This document shows positions 18,248 through 27,666 of a stretch of 64,000 nucleotides of DNA, one piece after another; the stretch's first letter is position 1, and the number at the start of each line of letters is the position of its first letter. The position numbers were made by a program, and so were the translations under genes. The DNA is taken from NCBI RefSeq assembly GCF_017311165.1, contig NZ_CP062973.1:1550001-1614000 (forward strand), given 5' to 3'. This DNA is from Psychroflexus sp. ALD_RP9. Its GTDB lineage: Bacteria; Bacteroidota; Bacteroidia; Flavobacteriales; Flavobacteriaceae. Below the pieces are notes generated by a model. The model saw only the letters and a program-made list of their open reading frames with translations. It made no database searches and was not told the DNA's origin.

Positions 18248-19564
18248 ATACTTTAATATTATTAGATATATTAAACAGTATTCTACAATTAGTATTATTG
18301 TTAGTTCTTTTACTGTTTCAGTTTTATAGCTGATATAACTCAATATAATCGTAGCACTCCAGATTAACAATAGTTGTTTAGTCAATAAGCTTTTGTTTAT
18401 TAGTCCTACTGAAAGTGGTAAAATTAAATACCAAGGATGTACAGTTGTTGCTAATAAAAAATATATTAAAAAAATTAAACTCATTTTTTTTAGAAAGTTA
18501 ACAGAGTTATTGCGCTTATAATTCCAAAAACTAATAGCCATAATACTCATAAAGATTAATATTGCAAGAAACTTTCCGATGGTGGCAATAGCATTATAAC
18601 CAACCGTTAAATAGCCAATTTCACGAAGTATATAATATATAGAAGCGTTAAACTCAAACGTAGAAAACCAAAGACCAAGACTCTCACTATAATTATTAAG
18701 TAGTTGTTGGTCAACAAAATGTAGATAGCTTGTTAAACTCAAAATAAGCGTTAGGCAACAGAGGTATAAACCTTTAATTACAGATTGATGTAGACTTTTA
18801 CTATAACGATAGCTTAAGACAAGTGGTAAAATAATTAAAGGTAATAGTTTTGAAATAATAGAAATTGATAATAAAATTACTGATAAGTGATAGTATTTTT
18901 TGACTATAAAAAAATATAAAAATCCAAAAAAGAAGCACATCATAACTGCTTCAAAATGAAGGTTTCCTGTTAACTCTATTAAAATTAAAGGGTTTAAAAA
19001 TAGCCAAAAAATAGATTTTAAGTAGATTTTGAAGTGTCTCATCAATTGCCACATGAACCAAAAAATACCTAGTTCAGCGAGCCAATTAACTATGCGTAAA
19101 CCGTAGATGTAAGTTGTAATATTTTCTCCACAAATTTTATAAAGTAAGGTGTAAATAAGTTGTGCAAATGGCGGATAATTAGTGTAATTGAGAGCACTTA
19201 ATTTCCCCATTTTACGATATAGTGTTTCGGTAAATTGGTTGTGTTCAATACTAAAATTCTCCCAAAGTGTTTGAGGTAGATTGACATAAACATTAAAGCC
19301 TTTTGCGTTGAGCATACCGTCCCAAATAAAGCGATAGAAATCTTGAGACAAGGCTGGAAAATAGTCCCAAAGTAATAGGCGAGAGGCTAAGCTTAAAATA
19401 ATTAATTCAAAAACACTGCTTTTTTGATATTTAATCAAAATAAATAGCAATGTAAATACACTTAAGTATATACCGATTAACTGAAAATGCTCATAACGTT
19501 TGGTTTGGCTTAAGAAAATAATTCCTAACAAGAATAATAGGTGTAACAACACTTTTAATAACAT
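18194..19564 (-). CDS. Multi-spanning GT-C type glycosyltransferase
   Basis: About 456 aa from the ATG at 19564 (a TTG at 19594 would give 466 aa). It has about 11-12 hydrophobic helices and an early loop (SQDFYRFIWDGMLNAKGFNVYV, split by the first helices) carrying the acidic residue pattern of GT-C enzymes. NYPPFAQLIY and a late TTVHPWYL are typical of the GT87/mannosyltransferase-like group that uses polyprenyl-phosphate sugars. It is the last gene of a three-gene operon with a polyprenyl-phosphate sugar synthase and a processive GT2. Predicted role: transfer of a lipid-linked sugar on the periplasmic side. The substrate is unknown. Its C-terminal end overlaps the convergent small gene. 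Confidence 0.83.
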   Translation of the reverse strand: MLLKVLLHLLFLLGIIFLSQTKRYEHFQLIGIYLSVFTLLFILIKYQKSSVFELIILSLASRLLLWDYFPALSQDFYRFIWDGMLNAKGFNVYVNLPQTLWENFSIEHNQFTETLYRKMGKLSALNYTNYPPFAQLIYTLLYKICGENITTYIYGLRIVNWLAELGIFWFMWQLMRHFKIYLKSIFWLFLNPLILIELTGNLHFEAVMMCFFFGFLYFFIVKKYYHLSVILLSISIISKLLPLIILPLVLSYRYSKSLHQSVIKGLYLCCLTLILSLTSYLHFVDQQLLNNYSESLGLWFSTFEFNASIYYILREIGYLTVGYNAIATIGKFLAILIFMSIMAISFWNYKRNNSVNFLKKMSLIFLIYFLLATTVHPWYLILPLSVGLINKSLLTKQLLLIWSATIILSYISYKTETVKELTIILIVEYCLIYLIILKYLFLRLRKRLNTSYCADA

Positions 19565-19599
19565 GCTGTAAATATGTGTGTTGAGAAACTTCAACTTTT

Positions 19600-21060
19600 C
19601 TAATTTTTAGATAAGATAGACTGGTAAAACACAAATCCAAAGCCAACAAATAACATCAAATGAAAACTGATTAAGCCAAAATCTTCAACTTTAAAAGCAC
19701 TATAGATTCCAAAACCAAAATATAAAAAAAGTAAGAATTCAATAAAATTAACCCAATTAATTTCTCGTGTAGTGTAAACGTTTCCTTGTAGAACATTATT
19801 AAACTTAGGTGTTCTTATAAAAGCTGATTTCTTTTGGAAATGTCCTTCTAATACCGCAATACTATTATGTAAAGATAGACCCATAGCCACTGAAAAAAAT
19901 AAAATAAAGAGCCCTAGAAATTTTAAAAAACTGTAAAAACTTTTACCATATAGCTCTTTAAAACTATACCAATAAGCAATTAAAAAGAAAAGGCTACTAA
20001 TACCAAACACGCTTAAAGCGAAAAAAACCAATTTGAGTTCTGGGAATAAGGATTTGATATATAATATTGGAATACTAAGAACAGCGATTAATAAAATTAA
20101 TAAAAATAAGCTGCTGTTTAGTAGATGATAAAAGCTATGAAATTTTGAACCTATTGAAATGTTTGAACTTTTTAAAACATTAAAAAAGTTTTTGCTGAAG
20201 TTTTCGGCTGCACCTTTGTTCCATCTAAATTGCTGAGATCTTGCAGCACTCATAATAGCTGGAAGTTCGGCTGGTGTAACAACATCTTTTAAATAAACAA
20301 ACTTCCAGTCTTTTAATTGAGCGCGATAACTTAAATCTAAATCTTCAGTTAGCGTATCGCCTTGCCAATTCCCGGCATCATAAATACAAGATTTCCGCCA
20401 AATGCCAGCAGTGCCATTAAAGTTGATAAAATGTTTAGCTTGGTTTCTTCCGACTTGTTCTATCGTAAAATGAAAGTCTAAAGCAAAAGCCTGTATTTTA
20501 GTGAGTAAATTAGTATTTCGGTTGAGGTGTCCCCAACGGGTTTGCACAACACCAACTTGGTCATGATAAAAATGAGGTAATGTTATTTTAAGCCAGTCTT
20601 TTTGAGGTAAAAAGTCGGCATCAAACACAGCTATAAATTCGCCTTTTGCAACTTCTAAACCTTCTTTTAAAGCACCTGCCTTGAATCCCGTTCGTGATTT
20701 TCTTTTGTGGTGTTTAATATCAAAACCTTGGGTTTTATATTGATTAATAAGTTTACTTGTCGTATAAACTGAAGTATCTGTAGAGTCATCTAATACTTGT
20801 ATTTCAAACAAATGTTTTGGGTAATCTAACTTTATAATATTAGTGATAAGTCGCTCAACAACGTAAGCCTCATTATATATTGGTAGTTGTATAGTGACTT
20901 GTGGCCAGGTTTTGTATGCTCTTGTCTTTGGTTGTTTATGCCGATTTTTAACGAAACTGACTAATAGTTGTAATTGAGCGATACTATAAATAAATATTTG
21001 AAGTAGTGCAAAGCTGTATATTGCAATTATAGTAAAGCTAACAATTTTATTTAATAGCAT
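19600..21060 (-). CDS. Membrane family 2 glycosyltransferase (cellulose-synthase-like)
   Basis: 486 aa from the ATG at 21060; the longer frame begins with TTG at 21078. An N-terminal membrane helix is followed by a GT2 catalytic domain with VLDDSTD, the DxD motif AVFDADFLPQ, the catalytic TLTEDLDLSYRAQ and QQFRWNKGAAE (Q-x-x-RW). Several C-terminal helices follow. This is the CESA/CelA-like arrangement also seen in ceramide glucosyltransferase and glucomannan synthase relatives. The start overlaps the upstream gene by 14 bp, showing translational coupling with the polyprenyl-phosphate glycosyltransferase. Confidence 0.9.
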   Translation of the reverse strand: MLLNKIVSFTIIAIYSFALLQIFIYSIAQLQLLVSFVKNRHKQPKTRAYKTWPQVTIQLPIYNEAYVVERLITNIIKLDYPKHLFEIQVLDDSTDTSVYTTSKLINQYKTQGFDIKHHKRKSRTGFKAGALKEGLEVAKGEFIAVFDADFLPQKDWLKITLPHFYHDQVGVVQTRWGHLNRNTNLLTKIQAFALDFHFTIEQVGRNQAKHFINFNGTAGIWRKSCIYDAGNWQGDTLTEDLDLSYRAQLKDWKFVYLKDVVTPAELPAIMSAARSQQFRWNKGAAENFSKNFFNVLKSSNISIGSKFHSFYHLLNSSLFLLILLIAVLSIPILYIKSLFPELKLVFFALSVFGISSLFFLIAYWYSFKELYGKSFYSFLKFLGLFILFFSVAMGLSLHNSIAVLEGHFQKKSAFIRTPKFNNVLQGNVYTTREINWVNFIEFLLFLYFGFGIYSAFKVEDFGLISFHLMLFVGFGFVFYQSILSKN

Positions 21061-21742
21061 ATTTAAAAATCCAACCAATTATTTTAACGCCTGCAAATAT
21101 AGCGCCTTTAATTGTTCCTGAGACTTTAGAATCGCCTATTCTATTACGGTAATTTACTTTGACTTCCGTATATTTAAGGTGGTGCTTTAAAGCTTTTAAT
21201 TGCATTTCAACTGTCCAGCCATAGGTTTTGTCTTCCATATTTAAAGCTTTGAGTTTTTCATATTTAATGGCTCTAAATGGTCCTAAATCTGTATACTTTG
21301 CGCCATAAAATAAACGCATGAGGCTGGTTGATAGCCAATTACCAAATATTTGTGGAAATGTCATAGATCCTTTTTCACGTAAGGATGAAGCTCTAGCGCC
21401 AATTACAAAATCGTAGTCGCCAGTTTCTATTGGTTTTAAAAGTTGAGGCATTTCTTCTGGAAAATCACTAAAGTCACCATCTAGAAAAACAACAATATTT
21501 GTTGAGTCATCTAATCGTTCAAGATAGTCTAAGCCTTTTAAACAGGCGTAACCATAGCCACGTCTAGGTTCGTTTAGTACCGTCGCGCCATGTTGCTTTG
21601 CCACAGCTTCGGTTTGGTCTGTAGACCGGTTACTTACCACAATAATTTCAGTGATGTTGCTTGGTATAGCATCAATTACTAAACCAATAGAAGCTTCTTC
21701 ATTAAATGCTGGTATAATAACTCGTGTAGATTTCTTTTTCAT
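21047..21742 (-). CDS. DPM1-like polyprenyl-phosphate glycosyltransferase
   Basis: 231 aa GT2 enzyme with VIIPAFNEEASIG at the N-terminus, FLDGDFSDFPEEM (DxD) and the conserved YGWTVEMQLKAL segment. It resembles dolichyl-phosphate mannose synthases without membrane helices, which transfer a sugar from a nucleotide donor to polyprenyl phosphate. It is first in the operon with two further glycosyltransferases and would supply their lipid-linked donor. The sugar (glucose or mannose) cannot be told. Confidence 0.9.
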   Translation of the reverse strand: MKKKSTRVIIPAFNEEASIGLVIDAIPSNITEIIVVSNRSTDQTEAVAKQHGATVLNEPRRGYGYACLKGLDYLERLDDSTNIVVFLDGDFSDFPEEMPQLLKPIETGDYDFVIGARASSLREKGSMTFPQIFGNWLSTSLMRLFYGAKYTDLGPFRAIKYEKLKALNMEDKTYGWTVEMQLKALKHHLKYTEVKVNYRNRIGDSKVSGTIKGAIFAGVKIIGWIFKYAIK

Positions 21743-22052
21743 CTTATCTTAAGACCAATTTGTCCCGCAAAATTAAATTATTAAAAATTTTATGTAGAGT
21801 TTTAACTTCATTTAACAGCAGATTCTGTCGTGGACTTAAACCGTTACTTTGTTTTTCTCGTAAATATTGTAAAGTTGGTTGCAAATTTTAAAACAGCAAC
21901 ACTCATAGGTTGATTTTTGTTTTTAATTGTTTTATTCGTGAGTGTTATGAGTGATAGTGTTGTTTTGGGTTGCGGCTATTATAGCCGCAACTTTTTTAGA
22001 AATTGAAGCATTTTAGTATATTTTTTTAATAGATTTAGGAAAAATTTCTAAA
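21743..22052. other. 310-bp gap with inverted repeats upstream of the sigma factor gene
   Basis: No ORF stands out. The gap holds an inverted repeat CAACACTCATA (21897-21907) that can pair with either of two downstream segments (21939-21946 or 21946-21962), a strong orphan terminator (21969-21997), and a small hairpin (22034-22052) touching the sigma factor ATG. Together these look like a regulated leader or a small RNA. Confidence 0.55.
21969..21997 (+). terminator. Orphan intrinsic terminator in the sigma factor leader
   Basis: An 11-bp perfect stem (GTTGCGGCTAT / ATAGCCGCAAC) with minimal loop is followed by six T residues. On the plus strand there is no gene upstream for it to end, since the previous gene runs the other way, so it probably terminates a small RNA or attenuates the sigma factor transcript. 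Confidence 0.75.
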
Positions 22053-22583
22053 ATGCAACCTGACTTCCTTATTGAACGATTGCAGCGTAAAGATGAAAAA
22101 GCCTTTGCAAAGCTTTATGACCTTTATTCTGAAAATATTTTAGGGGTAATTATGACCATAGTAAAAGACCAAAGTATAGCTGAAGAAGTAATGCAAGATG
22201 TATTTGTAAAAGTTTGGAATAAAGCTCAAACTTATAATAAGTCTAAAGGGCGTTTTTTTACTTGGCTACTCAATATTGCTCGAAATTCTGCGATTGATCG
22301 TGTAAGATCTAAAGCTTTTAAAAATACTTCGAAAAATCAAGATATTGAAACATTTGCCTTTTTCTTACAAGATGATACTGATCTAGATAAAGCTTCAGAA
22401 AGTATTGGAATTAAAAAGTTTGTGAATAAGTTAAAACCAATGTGTATAAAATTAATTCAATTACTATACTTTCAAGGGTTTTCTCAAAAAGAAACTTCAG
22501 AGACCTTAGATATTCCGTTAGGAACAGTCAAGTCTAGAAATAGAGCTTGCTTAAACACATTACGAACTTCATTAGAAGACTAA
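22053..22583 (+). CDS. ECF-type RNA polymerase sigma factor
   Basis: 176 aa. Sigma region 2 (AFAKLYDLYSENILGV, EEVMQDVFVKVWNKA) and region 4 (LYFQGFSQKETSETLDIPLGTVKSR, split here as LYFQGFSQKE and TLDIPLGTVKSR) are both clear. Size and layout fit sigma-K-like (SigK/RpoE) ECF factors. The anti-sigma gene starts 6 bp downstream, and its RskA-like domain fits the SigK/RskA pairing. The long leader with an orphan terminator suggests extra control at the RNA level. Confidence 0.93.
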   Translation: MQPDFLIERLQRKDEKAFAKLYDLYSENILGVIMTIVKDQSIAEEVMQDVFVKVWNKAQTYNKSKGRFFTWLLNIARNSAIDRVRSKAFKNTSKNQDIETFAFFLQDDTDLDKASESIGIKKFVNKLKPMCIKLIQLLYFQGFSQKETSETLDIPLGTVKSRNRACLNTLRTSLED

Positions 22584-22589
22584 TAAGCT

Positions 22590-23381
22590 ATGAAACCACA
22601 AGACTACATTACATCTGGATTATTAGAACTTTATGTTTATGGTGTTTTAGATGAACATGAAAACGAACAGATTTCTAGTTTGATTAATAAGTATCCTGAA
22701 ATTAGAGTTGAAGTTGAAGATATTGAATTAATTTTGATGGAACTTTCAACTGAAATATCACCAGCAGCTTCCCCAGAATTAAAAATATCTATTTTAAAAG
22801 CAATTGGATCGAAAGAATCGATTGAGAATTCTAAAACATCTCGTTCAATTTCAGTTTTAGGTGTTATAGGTTGGGCCGCGAGTTTGCTGCTTTTAGGTGG
22901 TATATTATGGCTTTTTAACCTAAATTCTAACCTTGAAACTGAAGTAAAAGTAAGTAATGCTAATCTTGATACTTTAGAAGAACAGCTTAATCAAAAAGAA
23001 CGCGTCATCGCCAATTATGAGTCAACTTTAGAAGTTATAAGAGACAAAGATATTACCGCTTATAGTTTACCAGGAAATAAGCCAGTTGCTCCAGATGCTT
23101 ATGCAAAAGCTTTTTTAGATAAAAAAAACAACAAGGTTTACCTTGATTTAGCAGGCTTGCCAGAACCGCCTGAAGGTATGGTTTACCAAGTTTGGTCTCT
23201 AAAACTCGATCCATTAACACCAACAAGTATTGCTGTTTTAGATCAGTTTAATAGCGATCAGGATAAAATTTTTGAAATCAGTAATCTACCAGAAACCGAA
23301 GCTTTTGGTGTTACTCTTGAGCCTGAAGGTGGAAGTGAATCGCCAACTTTAGAACAATTATATGTTTTAGGTACGGTCTAA
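22590..23381 (+). CDS. RskA-like anti-sigma factor
   Basis: 263 aa. An N-terminal cytoplasmic anti-sigma domain (LELYVYGVLDEHENEQI), one membrane helix (VLGVIGWAASLLLLGGILWL, about 87-108), a periplasmic coiled coil, and a C-terminal anti-sigma-K factor RskA domain (MVYQVWSLKLDPLTPTS, ETEAFGVTLEPEGGSESPT) are visible. It holds the upstream sigma factor inactive until a periplasmic signal releases it. The HxxxCxxC zinc motif of other anti-sigma factors is absent. The 3' end overlaps the convergent polyferredoxin gene by 4 bp. Confidence 0.92.
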   Translation: MKPQDYITSGLLELYVYGVLDEHENEQISSLINKYPEIRVEVEDIELILMELSTEISPAASPELKISILKAIGSKESIENSKTSRSISVLGVIGWAASLLLLGGILWLFNLNSNLETEVKVSNANLDTLEEQLNQKERVIANYESTLEVIRDKDITAYSLPGNKPVAPDAYAKAFLDKKNNKVYLDLAGLPEPPEGMVYQVWSLKLDPLTPTSIAVLDQFNSDQDKIFEISNLPETEAFGVTLEPEGGSESPTLEQLYVLGTV

Positions 23382-24963
23382 GATTTTTTTAGAAAGTCTT
23401 TTAAATCAACATCATTACCTAACAAGATATCTTCTGAATTAATGCGTTGATCTAAATTATCATTTTCAAGCTTTAAAACACCTCTTGGGCAAACATTAGC
23501 GCAAATACCACAACCCACACAAGATGATCTGACAATATTTTCTCCTTTTTGGGCGTAAGCTCTCACATCAATACCCATTTCGCAGTAAGTAGAGCAATTA
23601 CCGCAAGAAATGCATTGCCCACCATTTGTTGTGATTCTGAATTTAGAAAATAATCGTTGTTGTAATCCTAAAATCGCAGCCATTGGGCATCCGAAACGAC
23701 ACCAAACCCGATTACCGAAAATAGGGTAAAAACCAGTGCCAATAACACCTGAAAAAATACTACCAATTAAAAAACCATAACTACTTCTCAATGTTTCAGC
23801 TTCAAACAAAAACAATTGTTGTTGGTAGCCATCAATAAAATGCATACTTATTAATGAACTGATGATTATAAAAAAAGCAATTGCAGCATATATGGCATCT
23901 TTTTGTAAAGCGTCTCGCTTAAAAATCATGATTAAAGCAAAAACTAGACTCAAAATAATCATTACAGCGATTAAAAATGTAGATCGTGTTAACCAATACT
24001 TCGTTGTGTCATTTCCTAGATATGAGTATACAACAGCAATTGTTGCCAATGTAATAAATACGGTAACTAAGTGTATAAGCCAACGTTCAAAACGCCATGC
24101 ACTAATTGATTTGTTACTTAAGTGTCGAAAAGAATCACCTGCTGTTTCAGCTAGGCCACCACAGCCGCAAACCCAAGAGCAATACCAACGTTTGCCGTAT
24201 TTGAAGGTTAAAATTGGCGTGATAATAAAGATTGAAATGATTCCGAAAATAAGTAAAGCAAGTCCAATTGAACCTGCATTTATAAATTGATCAACCCGAT
24301 ATTGTTCAAAGTTATAATAGTTTAATGGCCAAATATTTTTCAAATCATAATAAGGTAAGCTGAAGTTTTTTGAATTTAAGCGTGCCATTAGTTCTGGTAT
24401 AATAAAGGCAAAACTTAATTGAAAAAACATTACAGATATGGTTCTGACTTTTTGATAGGCGTTATGACGGTATTTAAATAAAGCTTTAACGCCAAAGAAT
24501 AAAATCGCAATTGTATAAAGTGTACCGTAAACAAACCATTGACTTGCCGGATTACCACTTAAAACATAGCTTAAAGGGTCAAATAAAGCGATAAGTCTTT
24601 TATTTGGTCCGTTTTTAACAAGTCCCAAAATTTCAGGATAAAAATAGAGTATAATGTAAAACCCAGTTAAACTCAAACCTAATAAATAAGCCCAGAAACC
24701 ACGGTTTGTTAAATTGCTGAGGTAAATAAAATTGTTTTTAACACCTGGTGACTGATTTTTATAGGTTGATTTGGCATACCAAACAATGCCAATACTTATT
24801 AAACTTAGCGAAGAAAGTAAAGCAATTAATTGATTAACGACTTCAATTTTAAATACAGCTAAAACCAAAATAAAAAGACCTGAAAAGCCAGTAAACAAAG
24901 CTATTTTTTGCTGAGCGTTTAAATTGTTTGCTGAAGCAGTAGCTGAAATATTTGCACTCGTAC

Positions 24964-24967
<4 letters not shown>
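23378..24967 (-). CDS. Membrane polyferredoxin (NapH/CcoG-like 4Fe-4S protein)
   Basis: 529 aa with about nine membrane helices. Two cytoplasmic Cys pairs lie in loops (YCSWVCGCGG and WCRFGCPMA). A C-terminal double 4Fe-4S ferredoxin domain follows (CISCGNCSTYCEMG, CVGCGICANVCPRG). The layout fits quinol-linked NapH/NosR/CcoG-type electron carriers. The gene overlaps the FAD oxidoreductase gene by 4 bp (ATGA), so the two are translationally coupled and likely form one electron-transfer unit. The electron donor and acceptor are unknown. Confidence 0.88.
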
Positions 24968-26262
<1,295 letters not shown>

Positions 26263-26323
26263 AACTTAATTTTAAGCAACTAATCTACTTATTTTAAATT
26301 AGGTTATTCTTAAATAATTTCAT

Positions 26324-26357
26324 AAAAAAAAGCTGTCAAAATTAATTGACAGCTTTT
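26324..26357 (-). terminator. Terminator of sucA-sucB operon
   Basis: A 9-bp stem (AGCTGTCAA / TTGACAGCT) with a 6-nt loop has a run of seven A on its left, which reads as T on the minus strand. It lies just after the sucB stop and has T residues on the right too, so it may work in both directions. Confidence 0.88.
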
Positions 26358-26379
26358 AATATCTAAGATTCGTCTATAT

Positions 26380-27642
26380 TTAAAGTTCAAGTGCTTTTTT
26401 GATGTCGCCATCCATCAATAAATTGCTTGGATCTTCAAGCGCTTCTTTTATGGCTACTAAGAAACCAACTGATTCCCGACCATCAATAATTCGGTGATCA
26501 TAAGATAATGCAACGTACATCATAGGTCTAATAACTACTTCACCATCAATAGCTACTGGGCGTTCAATGATATTGTGCATGCCTAAAATTCCACTTTGTG
26601 GTGGGTTAATAATTGGTGTTGAAAGCATAGAGCCAAATACACCACCATTTGAAATAGTAAACGTTCCGCCAGTCATTTCGTCAACCGTTATTTTACCATC
26701 TCTTGCGCGGGTCGCTAAACGTTTCACTTCTTGCTCAACACCTCTAAAGCTGAGATTTTCAGCATTTCTAATCACAGGAACCATTAAACCTTTTGGGCCT
26801 GAAACAGCTATGCTAATGTCTTTATAGTCATAGGTAATCATTTCCTTACCGTCAATCATACTATTAACAGAAGGAAATTTGTCTAAAGCTCGTACAACTG
26901 CTAAAGTAAAAAATGACATAAAGCCAAGGCTAACACCATGTTTTGCTTTAAAGTCTTCTTTGTATTGAGCTCTCAAGTCAAAAATTGGCTTCATATCAAC
27001 CTCATTAAAGGTTGTTAACATGGCTGTTTCATTTTTAGCACTCACTAAACGCTCTGCCACTTTACGTCTTAACATCGACAATTTACTTCTGCTTTCAGCT
27101 CTTGAACCATTGCCAGGTGTTCCCATCGATGGTTTAGCTTCAGCATTCATAGCGTCTTCTTTGGTAATTCTTCCATCGCGGCCAGTGCCTTTGACATCTT
27201 TTGGGTCGATATCTTTTTCGGCTAGAGTTTTCTTGGCAGCTGGTGAAGGACTTCCAGAAGCGTAAGTTTTTTCTTGACTATCTTCTTTTTTTGAATTGTC
27301 TTCAGTAGAAGTTTTGCTTTCATCTGTTTTTTCTTCTTTCTGCTTATCAGATTCTTTATTGTCTGAAGTTTTTTCAGAAGTATTACCGCTATCATCTGGT
27401 TTCTTAGCATCGGTGTCGATAAGGCAAACTACTTCGCCAACCTCAACAACATCGCCTTCTTCAGCTTTTAAGGTTATTACACCGCTTGCTTCAGCTGGTA
27501 ATTCTAAAGTTGCTTTATCTGAATCTACTTCAGCTACTGCTTGATCTTTTTCAACGTAGTCGCCATCCTGGACTAACCATTCTGCGATTTCAACTTCGCT
27601 AATTGACTCGCCCGGTGAAGGGACTTTCATTTCTAAAGCCAT
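26380..27642 (-). CDS. sucB: 2-oxoglutarate dehydrogenase E2, dihydrolipoyl succinyltransferase
   Basis: 420 aa. Lipoyl domain with the modified Lys in [14 protein letters not shown] (about residue 43), a charged Lys/Glu/Ser-rich linker (about 80-125), the peripheral subunit-binding domain ([20 protein letters not shown]), and the C-terminal acyltransferase with the catalytic HRIIDGRE. It transfers the succinyl group to CoA in the citric acid cycle. It lies 24 bp downstream of sucA in the same operon. The E3 gene is not in the window. Confidence 0.96.
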   Translation of the reverse strand: MALEMKVPSPGESISEVEIAEWLVQDGDYVEKDQAVAEVDSDKATLELPAEASGVITLKAEEGDVVEVGEVVCLIDTDAKKPDDSGNTSEKTSDNKESDKQKEEKTDESKTSTEDNSKKEDSQEKTYASGSPSPAAKKTLAEKDIDPKDVKGTGRDGRITKEDAMNAEAKPSMGTPGNGSRAESRSKLSMLRRKVAERLVSAKNETAMLTTFNEVDMKPIFDLRAQYKEDFKAKHGVSLGFMSFFTLAVVRALDKFPSVNSMIDGKEMITYDYKDISIAVSGPKGLMVPVIRNAENLSFRGVEQEVKRLATRARDGKITVDEMTGGTFTISNGGVFGSMLSTPIINPPQSGILGMHNIIERPVAIDGEVVIRPMMYVALSYDHRIIDGRESVGFLVAIKEALEDPSNLLMDGDIKKALEL

Positions 27643-27666
27643 AATCTAAATATTTCGTAATCTTAA

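Noticed and set aside
27222..27544. Frames overlapping the sucB linker
   Set aside because: They are shadows of the Lys/Glu/Ser-rich linker of the E2 subunit.
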